The notes under the pieces were generated by a model that was not told where the DNA came from, searched no databases, and worked only from the letters and a program-made list of their open reading frames with translations. A DNA stretch of 64,000 nt from Streptomyces dioscori (lineage in GTDB: Bacteria > Actinomycetota > Actinomycetes > Streptomycetales > Streptomycetaceae). Made by a program: the position numbers and the translations under genes. The DNA lies in the NCBI RefSeq assembly GCF_003024195.1, contig NZ_KZ679053.1, positions 1-64,000 on the forward strand. Direction: 5' to 3'. The stretch's first letter is position 1; each line of letters begins with the position of its first letter. Positions 1 through 7,377 of the stretch are shown here, piece by piece.

Positions 1-339
1 CTCGGCGACGGCCAGGAAGTCTCGGTCTCCGGCACGCTCGCCGGCCCCAAGCACCACCAGAAGATCGTCGCCGTCGGTGAGTACGACGTGGACCTGGCAC
101 TCGCCGACCACATGGTGGTGCTGCGTTACGAGGACCGTCCGGGCGTGGTCGGCACGGTTGGCCGGGTCTTCGGCGAGGCGGGGATCAACATCGCAGGTAT
201 GCAGGTGTCCCGCTCCGCGGCAGGAGGCGAGGCTTTGGCGGTCCTCACCGTCGACGACACGGTCCCGCAGGAGGCGGTGAACGAGGTCGCCGGCGAGATC
301 GGTGCCACGTCGGCCCGGTCGGTGAACCTCGTCAAGTGA
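1..339 (+). CDS. serA: D-3-phosphoglycerate dehydrogenase, C-terminal part (cut by window start)
   Basis: The frame is open from base 1 to a TGA at 337-339 and gives the last 112 residues of a longer protein. The final ~75 residues form an ACT domain (MVVLRYEDRPGVVGTVGRVF, then the GINIAGMQVSR strand-helix), and the preceding stretch (SVSGTLAGPKHHQKIV) matches the intervening domain of long actinobacterial SerA proteins. In that family the enzyme oxidises 3-phosphoglycerate in the first step of serine synthesis, and the ACT domain senses serine. The NAD-binding and catalytic parts lie outside the window, so the assignment rests on the C terminus alone. A GC-rich hairpin follows 5 bp after the stop. 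Confidence 0.9.
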   Translation, partial: LGDGQEVSVSGTLAGPKHHQKIVAVGEYDVDLALADHMVVLRYEDRPGVVGTVGRVFGEAGINIAGMQVSRSAAGGEALAVLTVDDTVPQEAVNEVAGEIGATSARSVNLVK

Positions 340-343
340 GCGG

Positions 344-363
344 GGTCGGCCCCGGGGCCGACC
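344..363 (+). terminator. Hairpin after serA
   Basis: The 20-base palindrome GGTCGGCCCCGGGGCCGACC starts 5 bases after the serA stop. It has no U-tract, as is common for terminators in high-GC actinobacteria. The 177 bases between it and the end of the next (convergent) gene show nothing recognisable. Confidence 0.6.
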
Positions 364-540
364 GTAACGGGTTCAGGCCACTGCTGATGTCGCGGGCGAC
401 CTCGACCGGGACATCCCGGCGGACGGGCATCCCAGGACTCTGTCGAGCCCGTCCAGCCATCTGTCCGCCTCGTCGTCGCATCGTTTGTCGTGCGTGAGCT
501 CGTCGGGCGACATCGGGTGCGGGGAAAATCTTGGCCCCGC

Positions 541-1392
541 TCAGCCACTCACCACACCGAGTAGGACCCGGACCGTCTCCGCCATCGTCTGCCGACCCTC
601 GGCGAGGTAGGGGCGGGGGTCGGTCAGGTCGGGGCGCTCGGCCAGCGTTTCGCGGATCGCGCCGGTGAACGCGACGTTGAGAGCGGTACCAATGTTGATC
701 TTCACGATGCCCGCCTGCACGGCTTGGCGCAGATCGTCGTCGCCGACGCCCGACGAACCGTGCAGCACCAGAGGTACGGGCACGGCCTCCCGCAGGCGTT
801 CGATGAGCGCGTGGTCCAGGGTCGCGGAGCGTTCGGTCATCGCGTGGCTGCTGCCGACGGCGACGGCCAGGGCGTCCACGCCGGTGTCCGCGACATAGCG
901 TGCCGCTTCCTGCGGGTCGGTGCGCACCCCGGCCGCGTGGGCGCTCGCGGGGGCGTCGGGTTTGCCGCCCACATAGCCGAGTTCGGCCTCCAGCCACAGG
1001 CCCGCACCGTGGGCCCACTCGACCGCGGCGCGGGTGGCGGCGAGGTTCTCGGCGTACGGCAGCGCCCCGGCGTCGAACATCGCGGAGGAGAACCCCGCGT
1101 CGGCCGCCGTGCGCAGCAGCCGCATGTCCGTCACATGGTCCATGTGCAGCGCGACGTCGACGTCACAGGCCTTGCCGACCTCGGCCGCTGCCCGCGCGAT
1201 CGGCTCGACCCGGCCGCCGTGGAACCGTACGGCGTTCTCGCTGATCTGCAGGATCACCCCTGGGGCGCCCGCCGCGGCTGCGCCGGCGGTGATCGCCTCG
1301 GCGTGCTCCAGCGTGATCACGTTGAAGGCGGCGACGGCCCGGCCTGCGGCGGCGGCCTGCGAGACGAGTTCGCGCGTGGGAACCAGGGGCAT
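541..1392 (-). CDS. Class II fructose/tagatose-bisphosphate aldolase (GatY/KbaY-like)
   Basis: A 283-residue protein of normal length for the zinc-dependent class II aldolase family. Visible family motifs are the metal/catalytic segment ALHMDHVTD near residue 82, EAELGYVGG in the middle, VLHGSSGVGDDD (zinc His) and KINIGTALN, which binds the substrate phosphate. The family cleaves ketose bisphosphates into dihydroxyacetone phosphate and glyceraldehyde 3-phosphate. The neighbouring GatZ-like subunit and AgaS homologue point to tagatose 1,6-bisphosphate rather than fructose 1,6-bisphosphate; that substrate is inferred from context. The gene is last in the minus-strand sugar operon. It is separated from the EamA gene by 119 bp containing a hairpin, so its expression may be attenuated or independent. 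Confidence 0.85.
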   Translation of the reverse strand: MPLVPTRELVSQAAAAGRAVAAFNVITLEHAEAITAGAAAAGAPGVILQISENAVRFHGGRVEPIARAAAEVGKACDVDVALHMDHVTDMRLLRTAADAGFSSAMFDAGALPYAENLAATRAAVEWAHGAGLWLEAELGYVGGKPDAPASAHAAGVRTDPQEAARYVADTGVDALAVAVGSSHAMTERSATLDHALIERLREAVPVPLVLHGSSGVGDDDLRQAVQAGIVKINIGTALNVAFTGAIRETLAERPDLTDPRPYLAEGRQTMAETVRVLLGVVSG

Positions 1393-1426
1393 GAGGGTGT
1401 CCCCTCGCTTTCATGTCGGTTCGGTG

Positions 1427-1452
1427 GGTACGGGCCGGTGTCGGCCCGTACC
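1427..1452 (-). terminator. Intra-operon hairpin between transporter and aldolase genes
   Basis: A perfect 10-bp stem (GGTACGGGCC / GGCCCGTACC) with a 6-base loop lies between the transporter gene and the class II aldolase gene. As both genes run on the minus strand it could terminate or attenuate transcription, or act as an RNA-processing or stability stem. Confidence 0.5.
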
Positions 1453-1511
1453 GCTGTGTGTTCGGCGGCCGGTACGGATATGTGGTTCGGCCGGCACGGA
1501 TACGCGGGCGA

Positions 1512-2462
1512 TCAGGATTTCTGCGGAGCCGGACTCACGTGCGCCCCGCCGTCCGCCGCCCCCGGGGCCACGGAACTCTCGCCGCTCTTCTCGTCGCTGT
1601 AGACCATGAGGGTGGAGCCGGCGAGGGCCAGCACGATGCCGAGGGTGCCCCACACGTTGGGGAGCCTCTGGTAGACCGCCAGGGACAGCACGATGGTCAG
1701 CACCGGCGCCAGTGCGTTGGTGACGGGGGCGACCACCGTGGCCTTGCCCCGGCTGAACGCCATGACCAGGAACAGCGCGCCGATCGCGTTGAGGACCTGC
1801 GTCACCGCGGTGAGTGCGGGCGCCTGCCACGGGGCGTCGGACGGGAAATCGCCCATCATCACGAACGCCACCGGCACCAGCAGCAGTCCGCTGATGGTCA
1901 TCCAGCCGAAGGTCGTCGCGTCGTTGACCCCGACTACCGCGGCCTTGCGCATACAGAACGCCTGTACGCCCCAGGCGACGCAGATCAGGACGGCCATCAG
2001 CAGCCACGGGCCGTGGGAGTTCGCGTCGTCCTTGCTGCTGGGAATGCTGAACAGCACGATCGCCGCCAGCGCCGCGACGACACCTATGAGGGCGAGCCGG
2101 TTGATCCGCTCACGCAGCAGAGCCATCGCCATGAGGACGGTGACCACGGGGGAGAGCGAGACCACGGGGAAGATCAGGTACGCCGGGCCGTTGGCGAGCG
2201 CGTGGAACAGCAGCAGCTGTCCGCCGGCGCCGGTCAGTCCCGCGATCAGTCCGTACCCCGCGGCGATCGGCCGGCGGTCGAACGTGTGGCCGCGCATCGC
2301 GAAGTACGCGGGGATGAGCATCGTGCAGGCCCAGATGATGTAGATCATCTCGTTGGGATAGCCGTACCTGCTGTTCGGCTCGCTGGAGAAGGCGCCCCAC
2401 ACACCCCAGAACAGGACCAGTAGCGCCGCGTACACGATCCAGCTCTTCGTACCTCTGTTCAT
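1512..2462 (-). CDS. EamA/DMT-family membrane transporter
   Basis: 316 residues starting MNRGTKSWIVYAALLVLFW. The start was chosen because its ATG overlaps the kinase stop by 4 bp (ATGA), and upstream codons in this frame only read through the kinase gene. About ten hydrophobic segments in two similar halves are typical of the drug/metabolite transporter superfamily (EamA), for example WGAFSSEPNSRYGYPNEMIY, LSPVVTVLMAMALLRERI and LAPVLTIVLSLAVYQRLP. Sitting between a sugar kinase and an aldolase, it is the only transporter in this operon, so it may import the free sugar. That is inference: EamA proteins more often export, and no substrate-specific motif can be read. The C-terminal ~30 residues are hydrophilic. 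Confidence 0.85.
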   Translation of the reverse strand: MNRGTKSWIVYAALLVLFWGVWGAFSSEPNSRYGYPNEMIYIIWACTMLIPAYFAMRGHTFDRRPIAAGYGLIAGLTGAGGQLLLFHALANGPAYLIFPVVSLSPVVTVLMAMALLRERINRLALIGVVAALAAIVLFSIPSSKDDANSHGPWLLMAVLICVAWGVQAFCMRKAAVVGVNDATTFGWMTISGLLLVPVAFVMMGDFPSDAPWQAPALTAVTQVLNAIGALFLVMAFSRGKATVVAPVTNALAPVLTIVLSLAVYQRLPNVWGTLGIVLALAGSTLMVYSDEKSGESSVAPGAADGGAHVSPAPQKS

Positions 2463-3466
2463 CGGTCGTCCTCTCCTGAGGCAGGGGTCCGGGAGGCCAG
2501 CCGCAGCGTGTCGAGCGCGGGCTGGTCGAGCGGGGTTCCGGCGAGTTTCGCCGCGTACAGAGCAGCACCTACGACAGGCTCGTAGAGAGGGTGTCGCAGC
2601 TCGTAGTGGGCAGGACGATTTCTCAGTCCGGAATTTCTCAGTCCGGTGGTGAACGCCTCCAGAACCAGGTGGGCGCCGAAGGTGCCGCCGGAGTAGGAGA
2701 CCGGTACGGTCTCGTCCGGGCCGAACTCCAGCCGCTCGCGGGTGACGTCGACGAGCAGGGCGAGTTCCCGGCCTGCGTCGGTGAGGATCTCCGCGGCGAC
2801 CGCGTCGCCCAGAGCGGCCGCCTCGGCCACCGAGCGGCTGAGCGCGGCGATCCGGCTCCGGTCGCCCTGCCACTGGTTGTGGACGACGTCGATCACGTCG
2901 AGGTCGGACGCGAGATGCAGGTGGCGCCGGAACACCTCGGCCAGGGGGCCCTCGGGGAGCCGCCCGTCGCCCATCCGCGAGAAGGCGTTGAGGCCCCGGA
3001 TCGCGATCCAGTGCGCCGATCCCTCGTCGCCGAACATCTCGCTCCAGCCACCGATGCGCACGCCTCGGCCCAGCCGCTCGCCGTACGTCATCGAGCCGGT
3101 GCCGCTGATGACGTTGATGCCGTCGACCGCGCCCAGCGAACCCGCCCAGCCGCAGACCATGTCGTTGTCACAGGCGTACCGGTCGTGCCCGAGCACCGCT
3201 CGCGGGGTCGCGTTCAGGACGGGCAGATCGCGGGCCGCCTCCCCGTAGCCGGGCAGTCCGAAGAAGGCGTACTCGATGTCGGCGGGGGCCAGCCCGGCCG
3301 CCGTGCAGACCGCTTCGACGCCTTCCTTCAGCACACGTTCGACAAGCTCGATGCCGTGGGAGAAGTAGTACGAACTTGCCGCCTGCGCTCGCGCCACGAC
3401 CTGTCCGGACCGGTCGACCATGCAGAATGCGGTTTTCGTACCGCCGCCGTCGACACCTAGGAACAT
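2459..3466 (-). CDS. BadF/BcrA-type sugar kinase (N-acetylhexosamine kinase-like)
   Basis: 335 residues of the ASKHA fold. The N-terminal phosphate-1 loop FLGVDGGGTKTAFCMVD is followed by the phosphate-2 region VISGTGSMTYG and the motif GGWSEMFGDEGSAHWI typical of N-acetylglucosamine-kinase-like members of the BadF/BadG/BcrA/BcrD family. These enzymes phosphorylate free amino sugars with ATP in the cytoplasm. With AgaS- and GatZ-like neighbours a galactosamine or N-acetylgalactosamine kinase is plausible, but substrate cannot be read from sequence. A ribosome site GGAGG sits 7 bases before the ATG. The gene overlaps the EamA transporter by 4 bp and follows agaS by 49 bp. A 15-bp near-perfect tandem duplication (2618-2647) adds the repeat GLRNS in the C-terminal third. 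Confidence 0.85.
   Translation of the reverse strand: MFLGVDGGGTKTAFCMVDRSGQVVARAQAASSYYFSHGIELVERVLKEGVEAVCTAAGLAPADIEYAFFGLPGYGEAARDLPVLNATPRAVLGHDRYACDNDMVCGWAGSLGAVDGINVISGTGSMTYGERLGRGVRIGGWSEMFGDEGSAHWIAIRGLNAFSRMGDGRLPEGPLAEVFRRHLHLASDLDVIDVVHNQWQGDRSRIAALSRSVAEAAALGDAVAAEILTDAGRELALLVDVTRERLEFGPDETVPVSYSGGTFGAHLVLEAFTTGLRNSGLRNRPAHYELRHPLYEPVVGAALYAAKLAGTPLDQPALDTLRLASRTPASGEDDR
2618..2647. repeat. 15-bp tandem duplication inside the kinase gene
   Basis: ATTTCTCAGTCCGGA is followed directly by ATTTCTCAGTCCGGT. The duplication keeps frame and encodes the repeated GLRNS in the kinase. It looks like a slippage duplication. Confidence 0.8.
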
Positions 3467-3515
3467 CGTTGTACCTCCGTCCGGCGCCCTCGATCCGCGC
3501 CGTCGATGCCTTTGA

Positions 3516-4676
3516 TCAGTGGTGCAAGGAGTGCAAGGTCACGCCCTGCACCACGCGGTTGATCTCACCCGAGGGGAACGGGTTGTCGGGCCGCAGACCT
3601 CGGGCCAGGGAGGCGCGCAGGGCGATGAGCTGGGCGTACACCACGGCGGACAGCGCCAGGGCGACATCTTCGACGCCGTCGAGGCCCGGCAGCGGCCAGG
3701 CGGCGTCTGTGCCCTCCGTTCCCGCACCGGAGTCCGCGGAGACCGTGACGACGCTGCCGGCGGGCAGATTGCCGCACAGCTCCGCGTAGATGTCCTGGTC
3801 GTACTTGCGGGTGTACGGGTCGTTCGACATGTACACCACCACGACCGAACGGTCGTTGAGAACCGCCTTGGGACCGTGCCGGAACCCCAGGGCGGACTCC
3901 GCGACGGCCATGAGCGTCCCACCGGTCAGCTCAAGCACCTTCAGCGCCGACTCCTCGGCGAGGCCCTTGAGCGGGCCGCTGCCCAGGAAGACGATCCGCT
4001 CGGGCGCGCTCTCCAGGAGAGCGCCGACGGTGCGGTCGACAGCGCTGCTCCCGGTGATCGACTCGGCTGCCCGGGCCAGGCGTTCGGCGACGCCGTCGTA
4101 GGCGCTGCCGCCCAGGGCGAGCAGCGCCGCGAGCGTCATGCAGGTGAAGCTCGACGTCATGGCGAAGCCGTGGTCGTTGGACTCGGGCGGCATCAGCAGC
4201 ACGTGCGACTTCGGCAGCTTCGCGTGTTCGCGCGCCAGGCGGCCCTGCTCGTGGCAGGTGATCACGAGGTGGTGCACCTCGGTGAGAACCTGGTCGGCCA
4301 AGGCTGTGGCGGCCACGGACTCGGGACTGTCACCCGACCGCGCGAAGGAGACCAGCAGCGTGGGCACGTCCTCGGCGAGACAACCGTGGGGGTCGGCGAC
4401 GAGGTCCGTGGTGGCGACCGCGTCGACGCGCCGTCCCAGCCGTCGGGCCAGGGCGGGCTGGAGCACCTGGCCGGCGAAGGCGGAGGTGCCGGCGCCGGTG
4501 AGCACCACGCGCAGGTCGCCGCGGGCGAGAAGGGGGGGCAGGAAGGCGTCCAGCGAGTCCCGGGAGGCAGCGACGATCTTGTCGACCTCGCGCCACAACG
4601 CGGGCTGCTGGGCGATCTCGCGGACGGTGTGGGCAGCGCCGTCGTCCGAGGACAGCGTGCCAAAGGGCGTGGTCAC
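3516..4676 (-). CDS. agaS: AgaS-like SIS-domain sugar isomerase/deaminase
   Basis: 386 residues with two SIS (sugar isomerase) domains. The first contains VVLTGAGTSAFAGQVL and LLVSFARSGDSPESVAA, the second RIVFLGSGPLKGLAEESALKVLE and ALGFRHGPKAVL. This arrangement and length match AgaS, which converts galactosamine 6-phosphate to tagatose 6-phosphate in N-acetylgalactosamine/galactosamine utilisation; other SIS enzymes of this length include tagatose-6-phosphate ketose/aldose isomerases. It overlaps gatZ by 4 bp, so the two are translationally coupled, and precedes the kinase by 49 bp. The operon lacks an obvious deacetylase and a PfkB-type tagatose-6-phosphate kinase, so those steps must come from elsewhere or the substrate differs. 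Confidence 0.85.
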   Translation of the reverse strand: MTTPFGTLSSDDGAAHTVREIAQQPALWREVDKIVAASRDSLDAFLPPLLARGDLRVVLTGAGTSAFAGQVLQPALARRLGRRVDAVATTDLVADPHGCLAEDVPTLLVSFARSGDSPESVAATALADQVLTEVHHLVITCHEQGRLAREHAKLPKSHVLLMPPESNDHGFAMTSSFTCMTLAALLALGGSAYDGVAERLARAAESITGSSAVDRTVGALLESAPERIVFLGSGPLKGLAEESALKVLELTGGTLMAVAESALGFRHGPKAVLNDRSVVVVYMSNDPYTRKYDQDIYAELCGNLPAGSVVTVSADSGAGTEGTDAAWPLPGLDGVEDVALALSAVVYAQLIALRASLARGLRPDNPFPSGEINRVVQGVTLHSLHH

Positions 4677-5968
4677 ACGTGCTCCTTCTGGTGCGGGTGG
4701 GAGGCGCGGTCGTAGTCGCGCAGAACATCGCGGACGTGGTCCACGGCCAGGTCGCGCGGCCGGGCGGCGAGCTCGCCGTGGCGAACACGGGCGTACTGGA
4801 GCGGAAGATGTGCGCTGAGCAGCGGCAGGGGGACGTCCAAGGCCGAGAGGTTGTCCAGCAGCCGGGCCTGGGCCTTTTCGATCTCGGGGTCGGGCCAGTA
4901 GTAGCGCATCCGGTCGCTGTAGCTGTAGCGGCGCGCTAGGCGCTGCTCGGCGGTGCTACCCGGGTAGTAGCCCTCCCACTTGGCCGGCTCGGCGAGCATC
5001 CGCCGCTCGACGACCTCGGCAAGCTCTGACCGCTCGGCGGCCGGCACCAGTTCGTCCTCGATCGCGGCCAGGGCGAACAGTGCCTCGCGCAGGGCGAAGG
5101 TCAGCCCGGGGCCCACCTTGAGGACCGCCCAGTGGTCCTCGACCAGCGCGCTGAGTGCCTCGGCGGTCTGGTAGTCGGTCGAGTGGGCCTCGTAGACCAT
5201 GGTGGGCTCGTCGTCGAGGACCTTGCGCAGTTCCTCGGTCAGCTCCCGCCGGTAGTCGACGACCTGAAGATGGTCGAACTCCACGGCCGGCTGGACGACG
5301 AGGGCCATGACACGCGGCCAGACCTCGTCTATGCCGTGTCGGGCGAACGCCTTGCGGTGCTGCTCCAGAGTGGTGCGCGCCGCCTCGGGAGTGGTCGGGA
5401 CGAGGGCGCCGAGCGTTTCGTGCGCGCCGCCGGGGGTGGGCACCTCGGTACCGATGACGTACCGGATCCGCTCGGCCCGCTCGGGGCCGGCCGTCTCCTC
5501 GGCCACCCGGATCAGCCGCGCGGCACGTTCGGCCACCACGTCGTCGGTCAGCGGTGCGGGGTCACCGGCGCACGCGAAGCTGCAGTCCAGGTGGATCTTG
5601 GTGAAGTCCGCCGCCACGTAGGCGGCGACCAGGGCGTCGGCCCGCTCCATCGCCTCGTCGGGCGTCAGGGACTGCCACCGGTTCGGTCCGAGGTGGTCGC
5701 CGCCGAGGATCACGCGGTCCAGTGGCAGACCACTTTCGGCGGCGATGCCGTACACGAGGTCACGGAAGTCCGCGGGCCGCATGCCCGTGTAACCGCCGAA
5801 CTGGTCGACCTGGTTCGAGGTCGCCTCCACCAGTACATGACCGCCGGTCTCCCGTGCTTGCACCACGGCTGCCTCGATGACCAGCGGGTGAGCCGAACAC
5901 ACCGAGGTGATGCCCTGCGGCTGTCCGGCCTTCTGGCGCCGGACCACCTCGCTCAATGGGCTCTGCAT
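4673..5968 (-). CDS. gatZ: Tagatose-1,6-bisphosphate aldolase accessory subunit (GatZ/KbaZ family)
   Basis: 431 residues from the chosen ATG at 5968, which has a GAGGGG ribosome site about 8 bases upstream; an ATG 30 bases earlier lacks one. Family features include GITSVCSAHPLVIEAAV at the N terminus, VLVEATSNQVDQFGGYTGM, ILGGDHLGPNRWQ and IHLDCSFACAGDP, as in the GatZ/KbaZ proteins that stabilise and activate the class II tagatose-bisphosphate aldolase. The protein was historically annotated as a tagatose-6-phosphate kinase. It is the first gene of the minus-strand operon and lies directly behind a good promoter (6036-6064). Its catalytic partner is presumably the class II aldolase at the operon end. 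Confidence 0.88.
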   Translation of the reverse strand: MQSPLSEVVRRQKAGQPQGITSVCSAHPLVIEAAVVQARETGGHVLVEATSNQVDQFGGYTGMRPADFRDLVYGIAAESGLPLDRVILGGDHLGPNRWQSLTPDEAMERADALVAAYVAADFTKIHLDCSFACAGDPAPLTDDVVAERAARLIRVAEETAGPERAERIRYVIGTEVPTPGGAHETLGALVPTTPEAARTTLEQHRKAFARHGIDEVWPRVMALVVQPAVEFDHLQVVDYRRELTEELRKVLDDEPTMVYEAHSTDYQTAEALSALVEDHWAVLKVGPGLTFALREALFALAAIEDELVPAAERSELAEVVERRMLAEPAKWEGYYPGSTAEQRLARRYSYSDRMRYYWPDPEIEKAQARLLDNLSALDVPLPLLSAHLPLQYARVRHGELAARPRDLAVDHVRDVLRDYDRASHPHQKEHV

Positions 5969-6035
5969 TGCCAACCCCTCACACGACGCGTATCCCAAGC
6001 CTCTGTGCCGTCATGGCCCCTGCGGCTCTTTTCGG

Positions 6036-6064
6036 ACAGTACTGGTCTTATTTAGGGTCGTCAA
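6036..6064 (-). promoter_or_regulatory. Promoter of the gatZ-agaS-kinase operon
   Basis: On the minus strand TTGACG (6059-6064), a 17-bp spacer and TACTGT (6036-6041) form a good sigma-70-type promoter, giving a leader of about 60 bases before gatZ. The element AATAAGAC occurs twice, 23 bp apart, on either side of the -35 box, in addition to the TGGTAT site just upstream. Confidence 0.6.
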
Positions 6065-6075
6065 TAGTCTTATTC

Positions 6076-6092
6076 TGGTATGCATCTGGTAT
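6076..6092. promoter_or_regulatory. Candidate GntR operator 1
   Basis: TGGTATGCATCTGGTAT is a direct repeat of TGGTAT with an 11-bp period. It lies 11 bp upstream of the -35 box of the gatZ operon. Fifteen of its 17 bases match the copy at the gntR start, and a third copy lies in the glycosidase promoter. Confidence 0.6.
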
Positions 6093-6145
6093 TGAGTGGC
6101 CGACGGTCGATCCGTGGCGATCGTTCAAGACCGGTTGGTGAGCGT

Positions 6146-6934
6146 TTACGTCTGGTTGGTGATGGAGGCCCGGAACCGGTAGCGGTCCCCCCGGTAGACC
6201 TGGACGGTCAGTTCGATCGGGCGTGAATCCTGGTTCGACGTCAGCTGGGTCGCGACCAGCATCGGCATGGTCTCCCCGATCTCGAACAGCTCGATCTCCC
6301 GTGGCGTCGGGTGGCGGGCCTCGACCGAATAGTCGGCGACACGGGGCAGCTGCGGCGGGTCGGCGGCGCGCAGGGTGGCGTAGAGCGAGGCCGTGGTGAA
6401 GTCGGTATCGGCCAGGGCCGGGCAGGCCGCCAGGGGGAGCCGGTTGTGCTCAAGCACGACCAGCAGACCGTCCAGGAAGCGCAGCCGGTGGAGGTCGAAG
6501 AGGTCGGCGCCCGGAGCGATCCGGAGCTGCTCGGCCTCGTACACCGTGGCCGGGCGGACGGTCGAGGAGAGCACCTTGCCGGCCGTCGTCAAACCGTTGG
6601 CCTGGGCATAATCGGCGAACCCCTGGACCTGCGGGGCCGTCGAGGCGGGCGTCACGGTCGCCTCGGGGAGCAGGCCGAGCTCGGCGACGAACCACCCGCG
6701 CGACGACGACGGCCGCACGATGCCCCGCGACTGCAATTGCGCGAGGGCCGCTCGCAGCGTCACGCGAGACACGGCGTACCGGTCGACCAGAGCCCGCTCG
6801 GAGGGCAGCCGGTCGCCGGGGCGGGCGGCAGCGGCGCGCAGGTCGTCGAGCAGCTGCGTGGCGGTGCGCTCGTACAACGGGAGGACGTCGTCCCCGAACA
6901 GGCCTCTGGGCATCGGCGTTCTCGCATCGGTCAT
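6146..6934 (-). CDS. GntR-family regulator with UTRA effector domain (HutC type)
   Basis: 262 residues. The winged helix-turn-helix spans about residues 15-85 (LPLYERTATQLLDDL, PGDRLPSERALVDRYAVSRVTLRAALAQL). The UTRA ligand-binding fold follows (LFDLHRLRFLDGLLVVLEHNRLPL ... SRPIELTVQVYRGDRYRFRASI). Such proteins usually bind phosphorylated sugars or related small molecules and release DNA. Lying between the galactosamine-type operon and the GH36 gene, it is the likely regulator of both. A copy of its proposed operator overlaps its own ATG (6933-6949), and no good ribosome site precedes that ATG. Translation may therefore begin at the in-frame ATG at 6913, which has a weak GAGAA upstream. Confidence 0.88.
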   Translation of the reverse strand: MTDARTPMPRGLFGDDVLPLYERTATQLLDDLRAAAARPGDRLPSERALVDRYAVSRVTLRAALAQLQSRGIVRPSSSRGWFVAELGLLPEATVTPASTAPQVQGFADYAQANGLTTAGKVLSSTVRPATVYEAEQLRIAPGADLFDLHRLRFLDGLLVVLEHNRLPLAACPALADTDFTTASLYATLRAADPPQLPRVADYSVEARHPTPREIELFEIGETMPMLVATQLTSNQDSRPIELTVQVYRGDRYRFRASITNQT

Positions 6935-6949
6935 ACCAGAAACATACCA
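6933..6949. promoter_or_regulatory. Candidate GntR operator 2 (at the gntR start)
   Basis: On the minus strand TGGTATGTTTCTGGTAT ends inside the annotated gntR start codon, which would allow autoregulation. It has the same TGGTAT-N5-TGGTAT layout as the site at 6076-6092. Confidence 0.55.
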
Positions 6950-6992
6950 ATCCGATCGGCGGCGCGAATCCTTCGTCCAAGCAGCTCACCCG

Positions 6993-7022
6993 TTGACATG
7001 CCACTCGAATACCACTTACGTT
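6993..7022 (+). promoter_or_regulatory. Promoter of the GH36 gene with candidate GntR operator 3 in its spacer
   Basis: TTGACA (6993-6998) and TTACGT (7016-7021, 17-bp spacer) or TACGTT (18-bp spacer) precede the glycosidase gene. ATGCCACTCGAATACCA at 6998-7014 fills the spacer. Read on the other strand it is TGGTAT-N5-TGGCAT, one mismatch from the other two copies. The roughly 350-base leader from here to the GH36 start contains no other recognisable element. Confidence 0.55.
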
Positions 7023-7377
7023 CTCGATGCAGACCGCCCAGTGATGAGGAACCAGCGATGAGGAAGTCGCCCCCGGGCGACCTTCCGTTTCGTCGCGCCT
7101 CGGGCACCATCCGGTGATCGAGGCAGCGTCGGCGCAGCTCACCGAAGACGGCCGCGCACTGCCGCCGGAGGCGACCCGGCACCGGGGTGCCCATTCGGAC
7201 GACACGTCCTCCCCGACCCCATCCGATCCACTGCGACAACCGGTAGCGGACCAGGCATCGACCAGCCCCGCAGGCGGTCGCTTCGTAGCGAGCACGCTGC
7301 TCGACTCCGACGATCCACAACGACGGACCAAAGGCGGCTGCCCCAGGCGGGCACGCACGACCGAAAGAGAGTTCGAC

